A stretch of DNA of 64,000 bases from Spirosoma sp. 48-14 (GTDB lineage: Bacteria; Bacteroidota; Bacteroidia; Cytophagales; Spirosomataceae): the NCBI RefSeq assembly GCF_001898575.1, contig NZ_MKUD01000063.1, positions 1 to 64,000 on the forward strand. Reading direction: 5' to 3'. The notes beneath the pieces are model-generated. The model was not told the DNA's origin. It ran no database searches and worked only from the letters and a program-made list of their open reading frames with translations. A program made the position numbers and the translations under genes. Position 1 is the stretch's first letter, and every line of letters begins with the position of its first letter. Positions 53,740 to 62,691 of this stretch are shown in pieces.

Positions 53740-54897
53740 TCAATAAAAATCGGCTTCGTTGAACGCAATGCGCAGATCGCCCTGCATGGTTGTGACCCAT
53801 AATCGACCCGGACTTACTTCAAAAATGTAGGGGTAGGCAATCCAGGCTTTGCCCGTGTCGCGGTTCTGAATTGTATACGACTTGGCAATCACCTTGGGCT
53901 TACTCCAGGTTTTGCCGTCATCGTCCGAAAACGCAATCGACAGTTCTTCGCGGTGGTTGCTGGCGGCTACTTCCGAAAACTGCCGGTCGCCACCCCGAAA
54001 CGGATAGGTAGTTTTGCCTTCGGGGAAACGTCGATTCCAGAGCAGGACAAGTTTGCCATTAGCCAACCGCTTGAGCTGCCCCGGTGCCGAACTGGCATCA
54101 ATAGAGGTTGGGCGAATGGTGGTCCAGGTAATACCTTCATTATCGGAAAAAGCCTCCCAGAAGGTCCCCCAGTTGGTGCGCATCAGTTGCCAGATACGCC
54201 CATCCTTCAACTGCTCGATGGTCGATTCGGTCACTCCGCTATGATCGCCAATACCGCCCAGATCAATAATATTGGATCGCTCCCAGGTCTGACCCTCGTC
54301 GCGGGTCGTGTAGGTCAGTACGGTATGGTGTCCCGGATTGTGGCGCATCATCATGGACGTAAAAATCACATTCCCGTCGCGGGTTTCGATCATGCTTCGG
54401 ATAGCACCCGTGTGCTCAGTATGCAACCGTTTTGGCTCCTGCCAGGTACGCCCACCGTCCAGGCTGCGCATAGCATAGGTCGGCAGAATGGCCCCGGGCG
54501 TATCGGAAATCGTACGATCCCATTTCCAGCCACTCCGTTCGGCCAGATTCAGAAACGCGAAGATGAGTATACCACTTCGGGTTTTAAGCAGAGCCCGTTC
54601 GCCTGAGATGTTGAATTTGTCGGGTTTGGCGAATAGCGGATACGATTGCCAGGTTTTACCTTCATCCTTACTAATCATGCAGTTCTGCCCGTCGATAGCA
54701 ACCACATGCCCATCGGCATTTCGGGTAAACGGCCCCATCAGAAGCCCTTTCATCTCATCGACGTTTTTGGGAATCCAGGCACCTGTGGCTGTTATCTTAC
54801 CATTCTGTTCATTGAACACTACGGGCTCCTGCGCCAGGCAGCCGCTAATGGTCAGCCAGAAACAGATATAGAATTGCGCTACTTTAGTCATCTTCAT
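53740..54897 (-). CDS. BNR-repeat sialidase-like secreted protein 2
   Basis: A 385-residue protein from ATG 54897 (54891 possible) with a signal peptide containing ISGCLAQ; the Cys could make it a lipoprotein. Five Asp boxes are present (SKDEGKTW, SLDGGRTW, TRDEGQTW, SDNEGITW, SDDDGKTW), and TESTIEQLKDGRIWQLMR has the Glu/Arg of sialidase-like sites. As with its neighbour, no FRIP motif is seen. The two proteins share a fold but are not close copies, suggesting different linkages or substrates. Confidence 0.82.
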   Translation of the reverse strand: MKMTKVAQFYICFWLTISGCLAQEPVVFNEQNGKITATGAWIPKNVDEMKGLLMGPFTRNADGHVVAIDGQNCMISKDEGKTWQSYPLFAKPDKFNISGERALLKTRSGILIFAFLNLAERSGWKWDRTISDTPGAILPTYAMRSLDGGRTWQEPKRLHTEHTGAIRSMIETRDGNVIFTSMMMRHNPGHHTVLTYTTRDEGQTWERSNIIDLGGIGDHSGVTESTIEQLKDGRIWQLMRTNWGTFWEAFSDNEGITWTTIRPTSIDASSAPGQLKRLANGKLVLLWNRRFPEGKTTYPFRGGDRQFSEVAASNHREELSIAFSDDDGKTWSKPKVIAKSYTIQNRDTGKAWIAYPYIFEVSPGRLWVTTMQGDLRIAFNEADFY

Positions 54898-54916
54898 GAA
54901 AATAATTCGTCGAAAA

Positions 54917-55831
54917 TTATTCACTGGTGATACCACTCACTACCGCCATTTTATCCAGAATGAGCTGTACGTCTTCCGCTTTCCAGGGTTGATTCCCCAA
55001 ACCTAATGGGGGATTAGGCAGCCCCACATCGATGCCATGTTTCATGAGCATGGCCTGCTGGAAAAACGTCCAGGCATTCGGCAGAACGGTATGAATAATT
55101 TCCTGCAAGGTCAGCATAAACCGCTTGCCCAATTCAACATTCCCAGCCTTAAACGCCTGATATACATAGGCACACTCTTCGCCCCAAAGGTTATAAAAGC
55201 TACCGATAGCACCAACAGTCCCGCACAGGGCCGACTGACAAAGTAGCTCATCGGCCCCACTGAACAAAATCAGGTCGTCGCCCGCCAGAATGTGCATCAG
55301 ACTGATTTCGTATAGATTCTGGGTGGTCAGTTTCATTCCCTGGATATTGGGCAAAGCCAGAAGCTGCTCCAGATACGTCCGGGTATCACCCCCGAAAATA
55401 CTCTGGTTCCCAACGTGGTATGGAAAGAACGGAATCTCGACCGACGAACTAATGGCTCTGTAGTGAGCTAATGCCTGCGCCGTTCCCCCCTGATAATAGA
55501 TCGGCGCTACCGAAGAGATACCATAGACACCAGCCTTGGCAGCCGCCTGGGCCAGCCGAATCGATTCGCGGGTATTAATGGCACCCACCTGCGTCATCAC
55601 CGGCATCTGGTTACCGACCAGTTCCATTACCTTTTGGGTAACTTCGAGTCGCTGCTTCTCGGTGAACAGGACCCCCTGTCCGGTCGATCCCAGTACATAA
55701 ATCCCGCCTAATTGCTGGTCGATAAATAACTGGACAATTTTTTCCAATTCCGCAAAATTAGGCGCGCCATCAGGATGCACGGGTGTAAGCAAGGCAGGCC
55801 ACACCCCTCCTAGTACTGATTTGTTAAACAT
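54917..55831 (-). CDS. N-acetylneuraminate-lyase-like aldolase (DHDPS/NAL superfamily)
   Basis: A 304-residue class I aldolase from ATG 55831. It aligns by eye with E. coli NanA: GSTGQG (carboxylate loop), VGAINTRES, APIYYQGG with the catalytic Tyr, the Schiff-base Lys in GMKLTTQNLYEI, and GADELLCQSALCG with Asp-Glu matching the NAL pair GYDE, then GAIGSFYNLWG. This supports a lyase acting on N-acetylneuraminate or a related 2-keto-3-deoxy sugar acid, giving pyruvate plus an aldehyde sugar. It lies downstream of SusD, separated by a palindrome, and is followed 19 bases later by the sialidase-like genes. Confidence 0.87.
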   Translation of the reverse strand: MFNKSVLGGVWPALLTPVHPDGAPNFAELEKIVQLFIDQQLGGIYVLGSTGQGVLFTEKQRLEVTQKVMELVGNQMPVMTQVGAINTRESIRLAQAAAKAGVYGISSVAPIYYQGGTAQALAHYRAISSSVEIPFFPYHVGNQSIFGGDTRTYLEQLLALPNIQGMKLTTQNLYEISLMHILAGDDLILFSGADELLCQSALCGTVGAIGSFYNLWGEECAYVYQAFKAGNVELGKRFMLTLQEIIHTVLPNAWTFFQQAMLMKHGIDVGLPNPPLGLGNQPWKAEDVQLILDKMAVVSGITSE

Positions 55832-55884
55832 GTACGTGTATTTAAACTTGTCGAAATAGGCTACTATGTTGATGGTCAAGGGTA

Positions 55885-55976
55885 TTTTTCGACAGGATTG
55901 ACAGGATTTCTTAAGAAAAGTATTAGCAAAAAAAATCTTGTAAATCTTGTAAATCCTGTTAATCCTGTCAAAAAAA
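55885..55976. repeat. Imperfect palindrome (GACAGGATT family), copy 2
   Basis: GACAGGATTGACAGGATTT at the left pairs with AAATCCTGTTAATCCTGTC at the right; AAATCTTGT occurs in tandem before the right arm. The element fills the 149-base gap between the SusD stop and the lyase start, and resembles 30490-30558. Confidence 0.8.
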
Positions 55977-55980
55977 GAGA

Positions 55981-57453
55981 TTAGTACCCAGGGTTTTGCC
56001 TGATCTTATTTTCAAGACTGAGCGTGTTAGCTGAAATCGGAAAGAGCAATAAATAATCTTTTCCGGTACGGTCTTTTAAGGAAGCTACTTTGTCGAATGC
56101 TTTATTGAAGCGGACCAGATCCCACCAGCGTTTGCCTTCCAGCCCCAGTTCAAGCAACCGTTCCTGCAAAATCACCTCATCGTTTTGCGCCTGCGAACCG
56201 TTGGTAAACGGATGAGCGCTGACTTTACTCCCATAAGCCCGGGTTCGTACCTGCATGATTTCGGTAGATGGGTCCTGACCAAGCGCATTCTTGACTTCGG
56301 CAATCATCAACAGAATATCGGCATACCGATACACGACATAGTCGTCCAGAAAATAGCGGGTTCCTAACTCGACCATCCCGTTGAATTTGACGGCAAACGC
56401 CCCGTAGAATTTCGAAACGCCACTAGTAGCCGTATAAATCTCCCGGAAGGTTCCGTTTTTACGCTGATCGTCGTCGGTAAATTGCGAACGGAATGTGGCA
56501 GTGGGTGCCCAGAAATTCTGACCAGCGGCTACACCCAGAGCATCTGCTACATCACTATTAATGTCTTTTGGTACGTAGGCCGGTGAAAAATACATGTTCG
56601 CATAATCGTTGTCGGTAACCTCATTCCGTTTGAAGTTAATGGCGAAGATGATTTCCTTATTGCCCTTGGTGGTGTAGTCGAACACATCGTTGTAATTACT
56701 CAGCAGGGACACATCCGACGACTTCACCTGGTTGAGTGCTTCCAGCGCTGTAGTGAAATCGGCCGTTCCACCAGCCAGTTTTTTTGCCGTCCACAGATAC
56801 ACATCTCCTTTCAGCGCATTCAGGGCAGGTTTACTCCATACATTTCGCCCAGTCGGGAAGGTGTTATTGGGGAACAAGGCCAGGCTTTTATCGATATCAC
56901 TTTTGATCAGGGAAAACACATTCGCCACCGACGACCGCTCCCGTTGAACCGAAGCGGGATCGAAATTCTCAGTAGGCTCGGTCACCAGGGGGAGTTCACC
57001 CCAGGTTCTGACCATACAGAAGTAGACGTAGGCACGCATGGCATAGGCCTGCGCCAGTGTGTTGTTTTTGGTAGCTTCCGACGTAAATGAAATGGTTGGT
57101 ACGTACTTGATAATGAGGTTAGCGTGGTGTATAACGGTGTACATACCCTGCCAATCGGGCCCGGAATTGGTCGCGTCAAGTTGGTTCAGGTAGAAAAGAT
57201 CCCGGCCATCCAGCCCCTGTACACCCGCGCCAACCGTTTCACTGCGGGCTTCGCCCCACAAAAACAGGTTCCTACTCGCCTGCGTCCGAAGATTAGCATA
57301 CATGCCATAAACACCCCCAGTCGCATCATCCTGCGTTTTCCAGAAAGATGCGTTACTGATGACACTGGTTGGTTCCAGTTCCAGATTATTGGTACAGGAG
57401 GTTATGATAGCTCCCAGCAGCGTTATATAGAGAAGTCGTAATTGATTTTTCAT
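55981..57453 (-). CDS. RagB/SusD-family nutrient-uptake lipoprotein
   Basis: A 490-residue SusD-family lipoprotein: lipobox IITSC, then NNLELEPTSVIS, helical TPR-like core (AYAMRAYVYFCMVRTWGELPLVTEP, split for quoting), and the C-terminal signature WWDLVRFN and FPISANTL...IRQNPGY. It caps the SusC channel and captures substrate at the surface. It lies 15 bases downstream of susC on the minus strand. Confidence 0.94.
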   Translation of the reverse strand: MKNQLRLLYITLLGAIITSCTNNLELEPTSVISNASFWKTQDDATGGVYGMYANLRTQASRNLFLWGEARSETVGAGVQGLDGRDLFYLNQLDATNSGPDWQGMYTVIHHANLIIKYVPTISFTSEATKNNTLAQAYAMRAYVYFCMVRTWGELPLVTEPTENFDPASVQRERSSVANVFSLIKSDIDKSLALFPNNTFPTGRNVWSKPALNALKGDVYLWTAKKLAGGTADFTTALEALNQVKSSDVSLLSNYNDVFDYTTKGNKEIIFAINFKRNEVTDNDYANMYFSPAYVPKDINSDVADALGVAAGQNFWAPTATFRSQFTDDDQRKNGTFREIYTATSGVSKFYGAFAVKFNGMVELGTRYFLDDYVVYRYADILLMIAEVKNALGQDPSTEIMQVRTRAYGSKVSAHPFTNGSQAQNDEVILQERLLELGLEGKRWWDLVRFNKAFDKVASLKDRTGKDYLLLFPISANTLSLENKIRQNPGY

Positions 57454-57468
57454 GAGTGTGCCGTTCGT

Positions 57469-60400
57469 TTAAAGCGTGACATTCAAACCCAACATAAAGG
57501 TCCGGGGCAGTGGGTAGCGCCCTCGGTCGGTACCACCTTCCTCTGGATTCAGCCCTTTGTAGCCCGTGATATAGCCTAGATTCTGCGCGGTCAGGTTCAG
57601 GCGAACCCCCTGAAGTTTAGCTACACTGGCCAGTTTTTTAGGGAGACTGTACGATAGGGAGACTTCCCGAAAACAGAGGAAATCACCGGATTCGTAGTAG
57701 CGCGAATTGCTTCCGTTGGCCCCCGTAGCATTGCGAAACAGGTTGTTTTGCGCGTTCTGATCAGCCCAGTAATATTTCGGAACCTCCGTCTGATCGCCCG
57801 GCTTCTTCCATGACTGAAGGGCTTCCTTCGAGATGTTAATATCTCCCTGAAACTGCCCGATCATCTGGGCGCGGGGATAGTTGAAAATAGTATGTCCCGT
57901 TGTGTAATCGGCCCGAGCGTAGAAACTAAGACCCTTGTAGGTCAACGTATTCGAAAAGCCACCCGTCCAGGTGGGGTATGGATTGCCTACATACACCCGG
58001 TCGCGGGCATCGATGGAGCCGTTGCCATCGGCATCCAGCCAGATCACATCCCCGCCGTATTTGGTGCGGTTGCTCCGGGTAATCAGATAGTCGATGGGCG
58101 CTTTGGCTGCTTGCTCGTCGGTGGCATAAATCCCGAGTTGTTTATACGAGAACATATCCCCAACCCGACCGCCTTCCTGCAAACCACCTTTGTAGACGTA
58201 CGATTTGGTGGCATCGTCCCAGATTTCAATACCACCGATCCGATTATTGGCGTTGCCATTTTCGGGAAGTTTGAGTATTTTCTGCTGCGTTTTGGTCGCA
58301 TTCACTGAAACAACCCATTGCAGTGCTGAGTTAGACGGTAATACGCTGGCCCTCAGTTCGAGTTCGATCCCTTTGTTTTCGAGACTACCCAGGTTGGTAC
58401 GCACACTGGAAAAGCCGGTCGATAAGGGTAAGCTCAGGTCGGTCAGCAGATTATCGGTTACCCGACGGTATACATCGATAAGCATACTGATCCGGTTGTT
58501 CCAAAGGCCAACATCGGCTCCCAGATCCACGGTTTTCGAGCGTTCCCATTGCAGGTTCGCATTTGGCAGAATGGTGTTGGTGATAGCCGAATTGCCATTA
58601 TACAACGATCCGACGCTATACTGGCCCTGTGCCTGAAAGTCGTTCAGGCCCGCAATATTGCCATTGACACCGTAGCTGGCCCGTAGTTTCAGCCGTAACT
58701 TATCCTCCGAAATACTTTTCCAGAAATTTTCCCGATGCAGGTTCCAGCCTACAGAAACCCCCGGAAAGAATCCCCACTGATGCGATGCTCCCAGATTGGA
58801 GGCTCCATCGTACCGGGCATTCAGCGACACCAGGTACTTGTCCATATAGTCGTAGTTGATCCGGGAGAAATACCCCACCAGCACCTGACGACTTTCGTAA
58901 CCCGATACCGACACTGGCGTTGCCGAAGCATTCAGCGTTGGTATCAGATCGGACGATGCCCCCTGACCAGCCGCGCTCAACCCCGTCGTATCCCTCTGGT
59001 AATAAGAAAAGCCCAGTTTGACCTCCACATTATGAACGCCCTGAATCAATTTGGCATAGCTGAACACCCCATCGGCCTGGTACTGCGTCCGCTTGCCATA
59101 CAGGCCCGTAGCCGCACGGGAGGTTATATACGACGTAGGCCCATTGTAATAAGCCTGCTGAAACGAACGGCCATCGCCACTGGTTTCATAAAGCGAAAGT
59201 TGTGGATCGAACGAAAGACCGGGCAGAATTTGCCAGTGTCCACCAACGGCCATCGACAGGTTGGTAGTCAAATTTTTACCTTTCAGCTTGTTTAGATAAT
59301 ACTCTGGGTTCCCGAGCGACATGGCCAGACCGGGAGCCAACGAACCATCCTCAAAAACGTATTTGGTCGTCATCGGAACATCGAGTGAACGTTCGAAAAT
59401 ACTGTTATTAGAAAACACCTGGTTATTCCCCGACCGGGAGTACATCATCCGACCAAACAGTTTTAGTCGATCATTGACCAGCAATTCGCCGTTCATGTCG
59501 AAGTTCAGGCGCTGGTAGTTGGTGGTGATGACAATCCCCTGCGCATCCATATACCCCAATCCGGCACTAAACGTAGCCTTTTCACTCCCGCCCGAAAGCG
59601 ACAGATGGTGATTCTGGGAGATAGCCGTTCGAAACAAAACATCCTGAAAGTTCGTCCCTTTGAAGATGATCGTTTTGGACGGATCGGCCGGATCAGGCAT
59701 ACTTTCCCAGCCTTCGTTCAGCTTATATTTGTTCTGATCGGTCAGGTATTGAGTCGTAAAGGCGGTCGAGTTCGTTAAATCGTTACCCGTTCCGTAGCCC
59801 GACTTTCCTGTCAACTGGGTCAGGTACGTAGCGTTTCCCGAAACCTGTGCCGTCGCCAGAACGCCCAGCCGCTGGTAAGTCAGTAAATCTCGGGCCGAAG
59901 CCAGTTCATAGCCCTTCGCCAACTCAGACGATGACAGATTGTACTGATAATTGACCCGCAACTTGCCCGTTTTACCCGACTTGGTCGTTACGATCACAAC
60001 CCCATTGGACGCCCGCGCTCCATAAATAGCAGTCGAAGCAGCATCTTTCAGCACCTGCATGGATTCGATTTCTTCGGAACTGATGTCGTTCAGGTTAGGG
60101 CGAATCACACCATCGATAATATAAAGTGGAGCCGCCCCATTCGGGTTATTGATTGATGTGCCGCCACGCAGAATCACACGGGGAGCCGCGCCGGGTTGTC
60201 CCGAAACACTCTGTACCCGCACGCCCGCAATAGTCCCCTGTAGCGACGAAGCTGCATTTTGATACGGTATGTTTTCGAGTACCTTATTATCGAGTCTCGA
60301 AATAGCCGTTGTCACCTTATCCCGAGCCTGCGTGCCATAGCCTACTACCAGCACTTCGCTCAGGTTCGTAGATTCGGGCTCCAGCGTAATGTCCAGCGTT

Positions 60401-60681
60401 GTCTGTGCAGCAAGCGTTACTTCGCGGGCCTTATACCCTACAAAGCTGAACACCAGCGTTTGGCCAGAAGCGGCCGCTATTGAGAAGTTCCCTTCGGCAT
60501 TGGTAGTTGCCCCGGTTTGAGTCCCTTTTACCAACACACTGACGAACGGCATGGGAGCCTCATCTTCCTTAGAACGTACCGTTCCTTTCACTAATTGCTG
60601 AGCCATCGACGGTATACACGAACAGATTCCGACGACAACCAAAAGAACTAGCGGCAATGTTGACTTTAGCTTCTTTTTCAT
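57469..60681 (-). CDS. SusC/RagA-type TonB-dependent outer-membrane transporter
   Basis: A 1070-residue transporter from ATG 60681, with a signal peptide ending PSMAQ, a carboxypeptidase-like domain (LVKGTVRSKEDEAPMPFV), a plug (LVVGYGTQARDKVTTA, IYGARASNGVVIVTTKSG) and a C-terminal barrel. It would import the oligomeric or monomeric substrate of this locus using TonB energy. Its upstream region contains a full promoter with a FadR-type operator across the -7 box (60754-60792), shared with the divergent FCD regulator gene, so repression by that regulator is likely. Confidence 0.95.
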   Translation of the reverse strand: MKKKLKSTLPLVLLVVVGICSCIPSMAQQLVKGTVRSKEDEAPMPFVSVLVKGTQTGATTNAEGNFSIAAASGQTLVFSFVGYKAREVTLAAQTTLDITLEPESTNLSEVLVVGYGTQARDKVTTAISRLDNKVLENIPYQNAASSLQGTIAGVRVQSVSGQPGAAPRVILRGGTSINNPNGAAPLYIIDGVIRPNLNDISSEEIESMQVLKDAASTAIYGARASNGVVIVTTKSGKTGKLRVNYQYNLSSSELAKGYELASARDLLTYQRLGVLATAQVSGNATYLTQLTGKSGYGTGNDLTNSTAFTTQYLTDQNKYKLNEGWESMPDPADPSKTIIFKGTNFQDVLFRTAISQNHHLSLSGGSEKATFSAGLGYMDAQGIVITTNYQRLNFDMNGELLVNDRLKLFGRMMYSRSGNNQVFSNNSIFERSLDVPMTTKYVFEDGSLAPGLAMSLGNPEYYLNKLKGKNLTTNLSMAVGGHWQILPGLSFDPQLSLYETSGDGRSFQQAYYNGPTSYITSRAATGLYGKRTQYQADGVFSYAKLIQGVHNVEVKLGFSYYQRDTTGLSAAGQGASSDLIPTLNASATPVSVSGYESRQVLVGYFSRINYDYMDKYLVSLNARYDGASNLGASHQWGFFPGVSVGWNLHRENFWKSISEDKLRLKLRASYGVNGNIAGLNDFQAQGQYSVGSLYNGNSAITNTILPNANLQWERSKTVDLGADVGLWNNRISMLIDVYRRVTDNLLTDLSLPLSTGFSSVRTNLGSLENKGIELELRASVLPSNSALQWVVSVNATKTQQKILKLPENGNANNRIGGIEIWDDATKSYVYKGGLQEGGRVGDMFSYKQLGIYATDEQAAKAPIDYLITRSNRTKYGGDVIWLDADGNGSIDARDRVYVGNPYPTWTGGFSNTLTYKGLSFYARADYTTGHTIFNYPRAQMIGQFQGDINISKEALQSWKKPGDQTEVPKYYWADQNAQNNLFRNATGANGSNSRYYESGDFLCFREVSLSYSLPKKLASVAKLQGVRLNLTAQNLGYITGYKGLNPEEGGTDRGRYPLPRTFMLGLNVTL

Positions 60682-60753
60682 CAAGATAAACGTTTTGGCA
60701 TACATTGTTTATTCGTTAACTCGGTCAATAGAGGAAATTTTCTTCTTAAATTT

Positions 60754-60792
60754 ATTTGTAGGACAAATGTAATGATCCTAATTAATTATCAA
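60754..60792 (-). promoter_or_regulatory. susC promoter with overlapping FadR-type (FCD) operator
   Basis: ATTTGTAGGACAAAT (60754-60768) is a perfect inverted repeat, and its core TTGTAGGACAA matches the FadR-subfamily consensus TNGTNNNACNA. On the minus strand, TACATTTG (60771-60764) is a perfect -7 box (TAnnTTTG) and TTG (60792-60790) lies 18 bases upstream of it, a proper -33 spacing. The operator overlaps the -7 box, so binding would block susC transcription. Confidence 0.8.
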
Positions 60793-60873
60793 TGTAATTG
60801 TATAAAAAAATAAATTTTTAATCTGACTTTCTTCCCAATGCGCTATCTTGCATAACCTTTATCGGGAAACTGT

Positions 60874-61569
60874 ATGTCTGTCACCAAATTAGATACCCTG
60901 GAGCCGCTGGAAAGCTTGTCGATGACTGATCGAGTCGAAAACAGTCTTAGAGGCTATTTCACCGAGAATGGCTTTAAGCCAGGTGACGCGCTGCCCAATG
61001 AGCAGGAGATTGCTCAAAAACTCAACGTTAGCCGGAATGTAGTCCGGGAAGCCCTCAGCCGGTTGCGGATGCTGGGGATGGTCGAAGCCCGGCCACGACG
61101 GGGAATGGTCATGGCCCAGCCCGATCTGCTGGTTGGTATTGAGAAAGTATTGAATCCAGCGCTACTCAGCCAGGACAACCTCAAAGATATTTTTGAGATG
61201 CGGCTTATTCTGGAGATGGGAATTCCGGAGTTTCTGTTTGCTCGAAAAACGGAGAAGGACCTGAATGAACTGGACGAGATCCTATCCCGGCAGCAAGACG
61301 CCACGACGGTAACCAAAGAAGAAGAAATTGCCTTTCACGGCAAACTGTATGAAATGACGGGCAATGATGTGTTCAAACGGTTTCAGACTCTGCTCATGCC
61401 CACCTTCGATCATGTTTTTACGGGATATTACGATCAGGAAAAAAAGATTGAAATCGCCAACCCCATTACGCATCACGACCTGGTTGCCATTCTGAAAACC
61501 GGCACTCCCGACGAGTTCCGCAAGGCAATGTACACTCACCTGGCCGTTTACTTTGCTTCAATTATTTAA
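60874..61569 (+). CDS. FadR/GntR-family regulator with FCD ligand domain
   Basis: A 231-residue regulator with an N-terminal winged helix (GDALPNEQEIAQKLNVSRN; VVREALSRLRMLGMVEARPRRG) and an all-helical FCD domain (about 85-231) containing EMRLILEMGIPEFLFA and the metal-site-like His in FHGKLYEM and THLAVYF. NanR and many sugar-acid regulators belong to this group and release DNA upon binding their metabolite. It is divergent from susC; the TNGTNNNACNA operator lies between them, 106 bases from this start. Confidence 0.92.
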   Translation: MSVTKLDTLEPLESLSMTDRVENSLRGYFTENGFKPGDALPNEQEIAQKLNVSRNVVREALSRLRMLGMVEARPRRGMVMAQPDLLVGIEKVLNPALLSQDNLKDIFEMRLILEMGIPEFLFARKTEKDLNELDEILSRQQDATTVTKEEEIAFHGKLYEMTGNDVFKRFQTLLMPTFDHVFTGYYDQEKKIEIANPITHHDLVAILKTGTPDEFRKAMYTHLAVYFASII

Positions 61570-61665
61570 AGCAGGTTACTGGCCGGTCAGTTTTCTATAC
61601 ATGTAGCAAGGTTGAAAAATTAAACTACTGAGCATAGCATACCTATATTTAATCCCTATTCGCTA

Positions 61666-62691
61666 CTACCTATGGGGTCGCCGTTGTGAAGACCTCCTGA
61701 CCATGAGTTTGGTTTTTAGAACATTGCCTACCGAAGGCATCTGGCCACCGGGGTTCTTAATCATATTGATTAACAGATTTGCTGCCGTTTGCCCCATCTC
61801 AAAGGTAGGTTCGGCTACGGAGCTTAAAGGAGGATTTAACAGGGAGGCAATCGGTAAATCGGCAAATCCAATCAGGGCGATCTCCTGCGGCATGGACAGA
61901 CCTAATTCGTTAATGGCAGCATGACTTCCTAACGCAATGGCATCGCTGGCGGCAAAAATACCATCGGGCCGATGGGGCCTACTTAGCAGTTCCCGGGTAA
62001 CGGCTAACGATTCTTCGGGGCTAAACGGTAAGGGAATAATCCACTCATCTACAATCGGGCGGTGGTGACGTTGCAGGGCAGCCCGGTACCCATCAATCCG
62101 CCGTCGACTCGTGAGCAGGTGTTCAGGCCCTGACAGGAGCGCAATCTGCTGACAGCCCTGGTCAATCAAATGCTCCGTGGCCATATACGCCCCTTCAAAA
62201 TCATCGACAGACACGCTAGGTGTATCGATGTCTTCACAAACCCGGTCAAAAAAAACGATAGGAAAACCACGGTCACGCATCGCCTGGAAATGCGCAACGT
62301 CTTTGGTTCCCGTTGCAATTGATACCAGTAAACCATCTTTCCGTTGCTGGAGGATATGCTTTACATTCAGAACCTCCCGCTCGTAACTGTCATGGCTTTG
62401 GTAAATAACCACCTGGTATCCCTGCGCGAAGGCAATATCTTCAATACCCGCAATGACGACGGCAAAAAAAGGGTTGGCTATTTCGGGAACGATCACTCCG
62501 ATTTCCCGGCTATGACTGCTCAGTAAATGCAGGGCCGCTGGATTTGGATTGTATTCCAGCCGTTTCGCCAGTTCGATTACCCGTTGCTTGGTGGGTTCGC
62601 TGATCTCCCAACTATCCCTCAAGGCTCTGGAAACAGTGGAAATGGACAGGTTCAACTCTTTAGCAATGTCTTTAATCGTCACTTGTTTCAT
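61666..62691 (-). CDS. LacI-family transcriptional regulator
   Basis: A 341-residue LacI/GalR regulator from ATG 62691 (a GTG three codons earlier is possible). The DNA-binding head is VTIKDIAKELNLSISTVSRALR and the hinge is PNPAALHLLSS. The ligand domain starts EIGVIVPEIANPFFA. It is convergent with the FCD regulator and divergent from the MFS gene that runs off the window. It may control that MFS gene or the catabolic operon; no clear LacI operator was recognised in the 420-base intergenic region. Confidence 0.93.
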   Translation of the reverse strand: MKQVTIKDIAKELNLSISTVSRALRDSWEISEPTKQRVIELAKRLEYNPNPAALHLLSSHSREIGVIVPEIANPFFAVVIAGIEDIAFAQGYQVVIYQSHDSYEREVLNVKHILQQRKDGLLVSIATGTKDVAHFQAMRDRGFPIVFFDRVCEDIDTPSVSVDDFEGAYMATEHLIDQGCQQIALLSGPEHLLTSRRRIDGYRAALQRHHRPIVDEWIIPLPFSPEESLAVTRELLSRPHRPDGIFAASDAIALGSHAAINELGLSMPQEIALIGFADLPIASLLNPPLSSVAEPTFEMGQTAANLLINMIKNPGGQMPSVGNVLKTKLMVRRSSQRRPHR

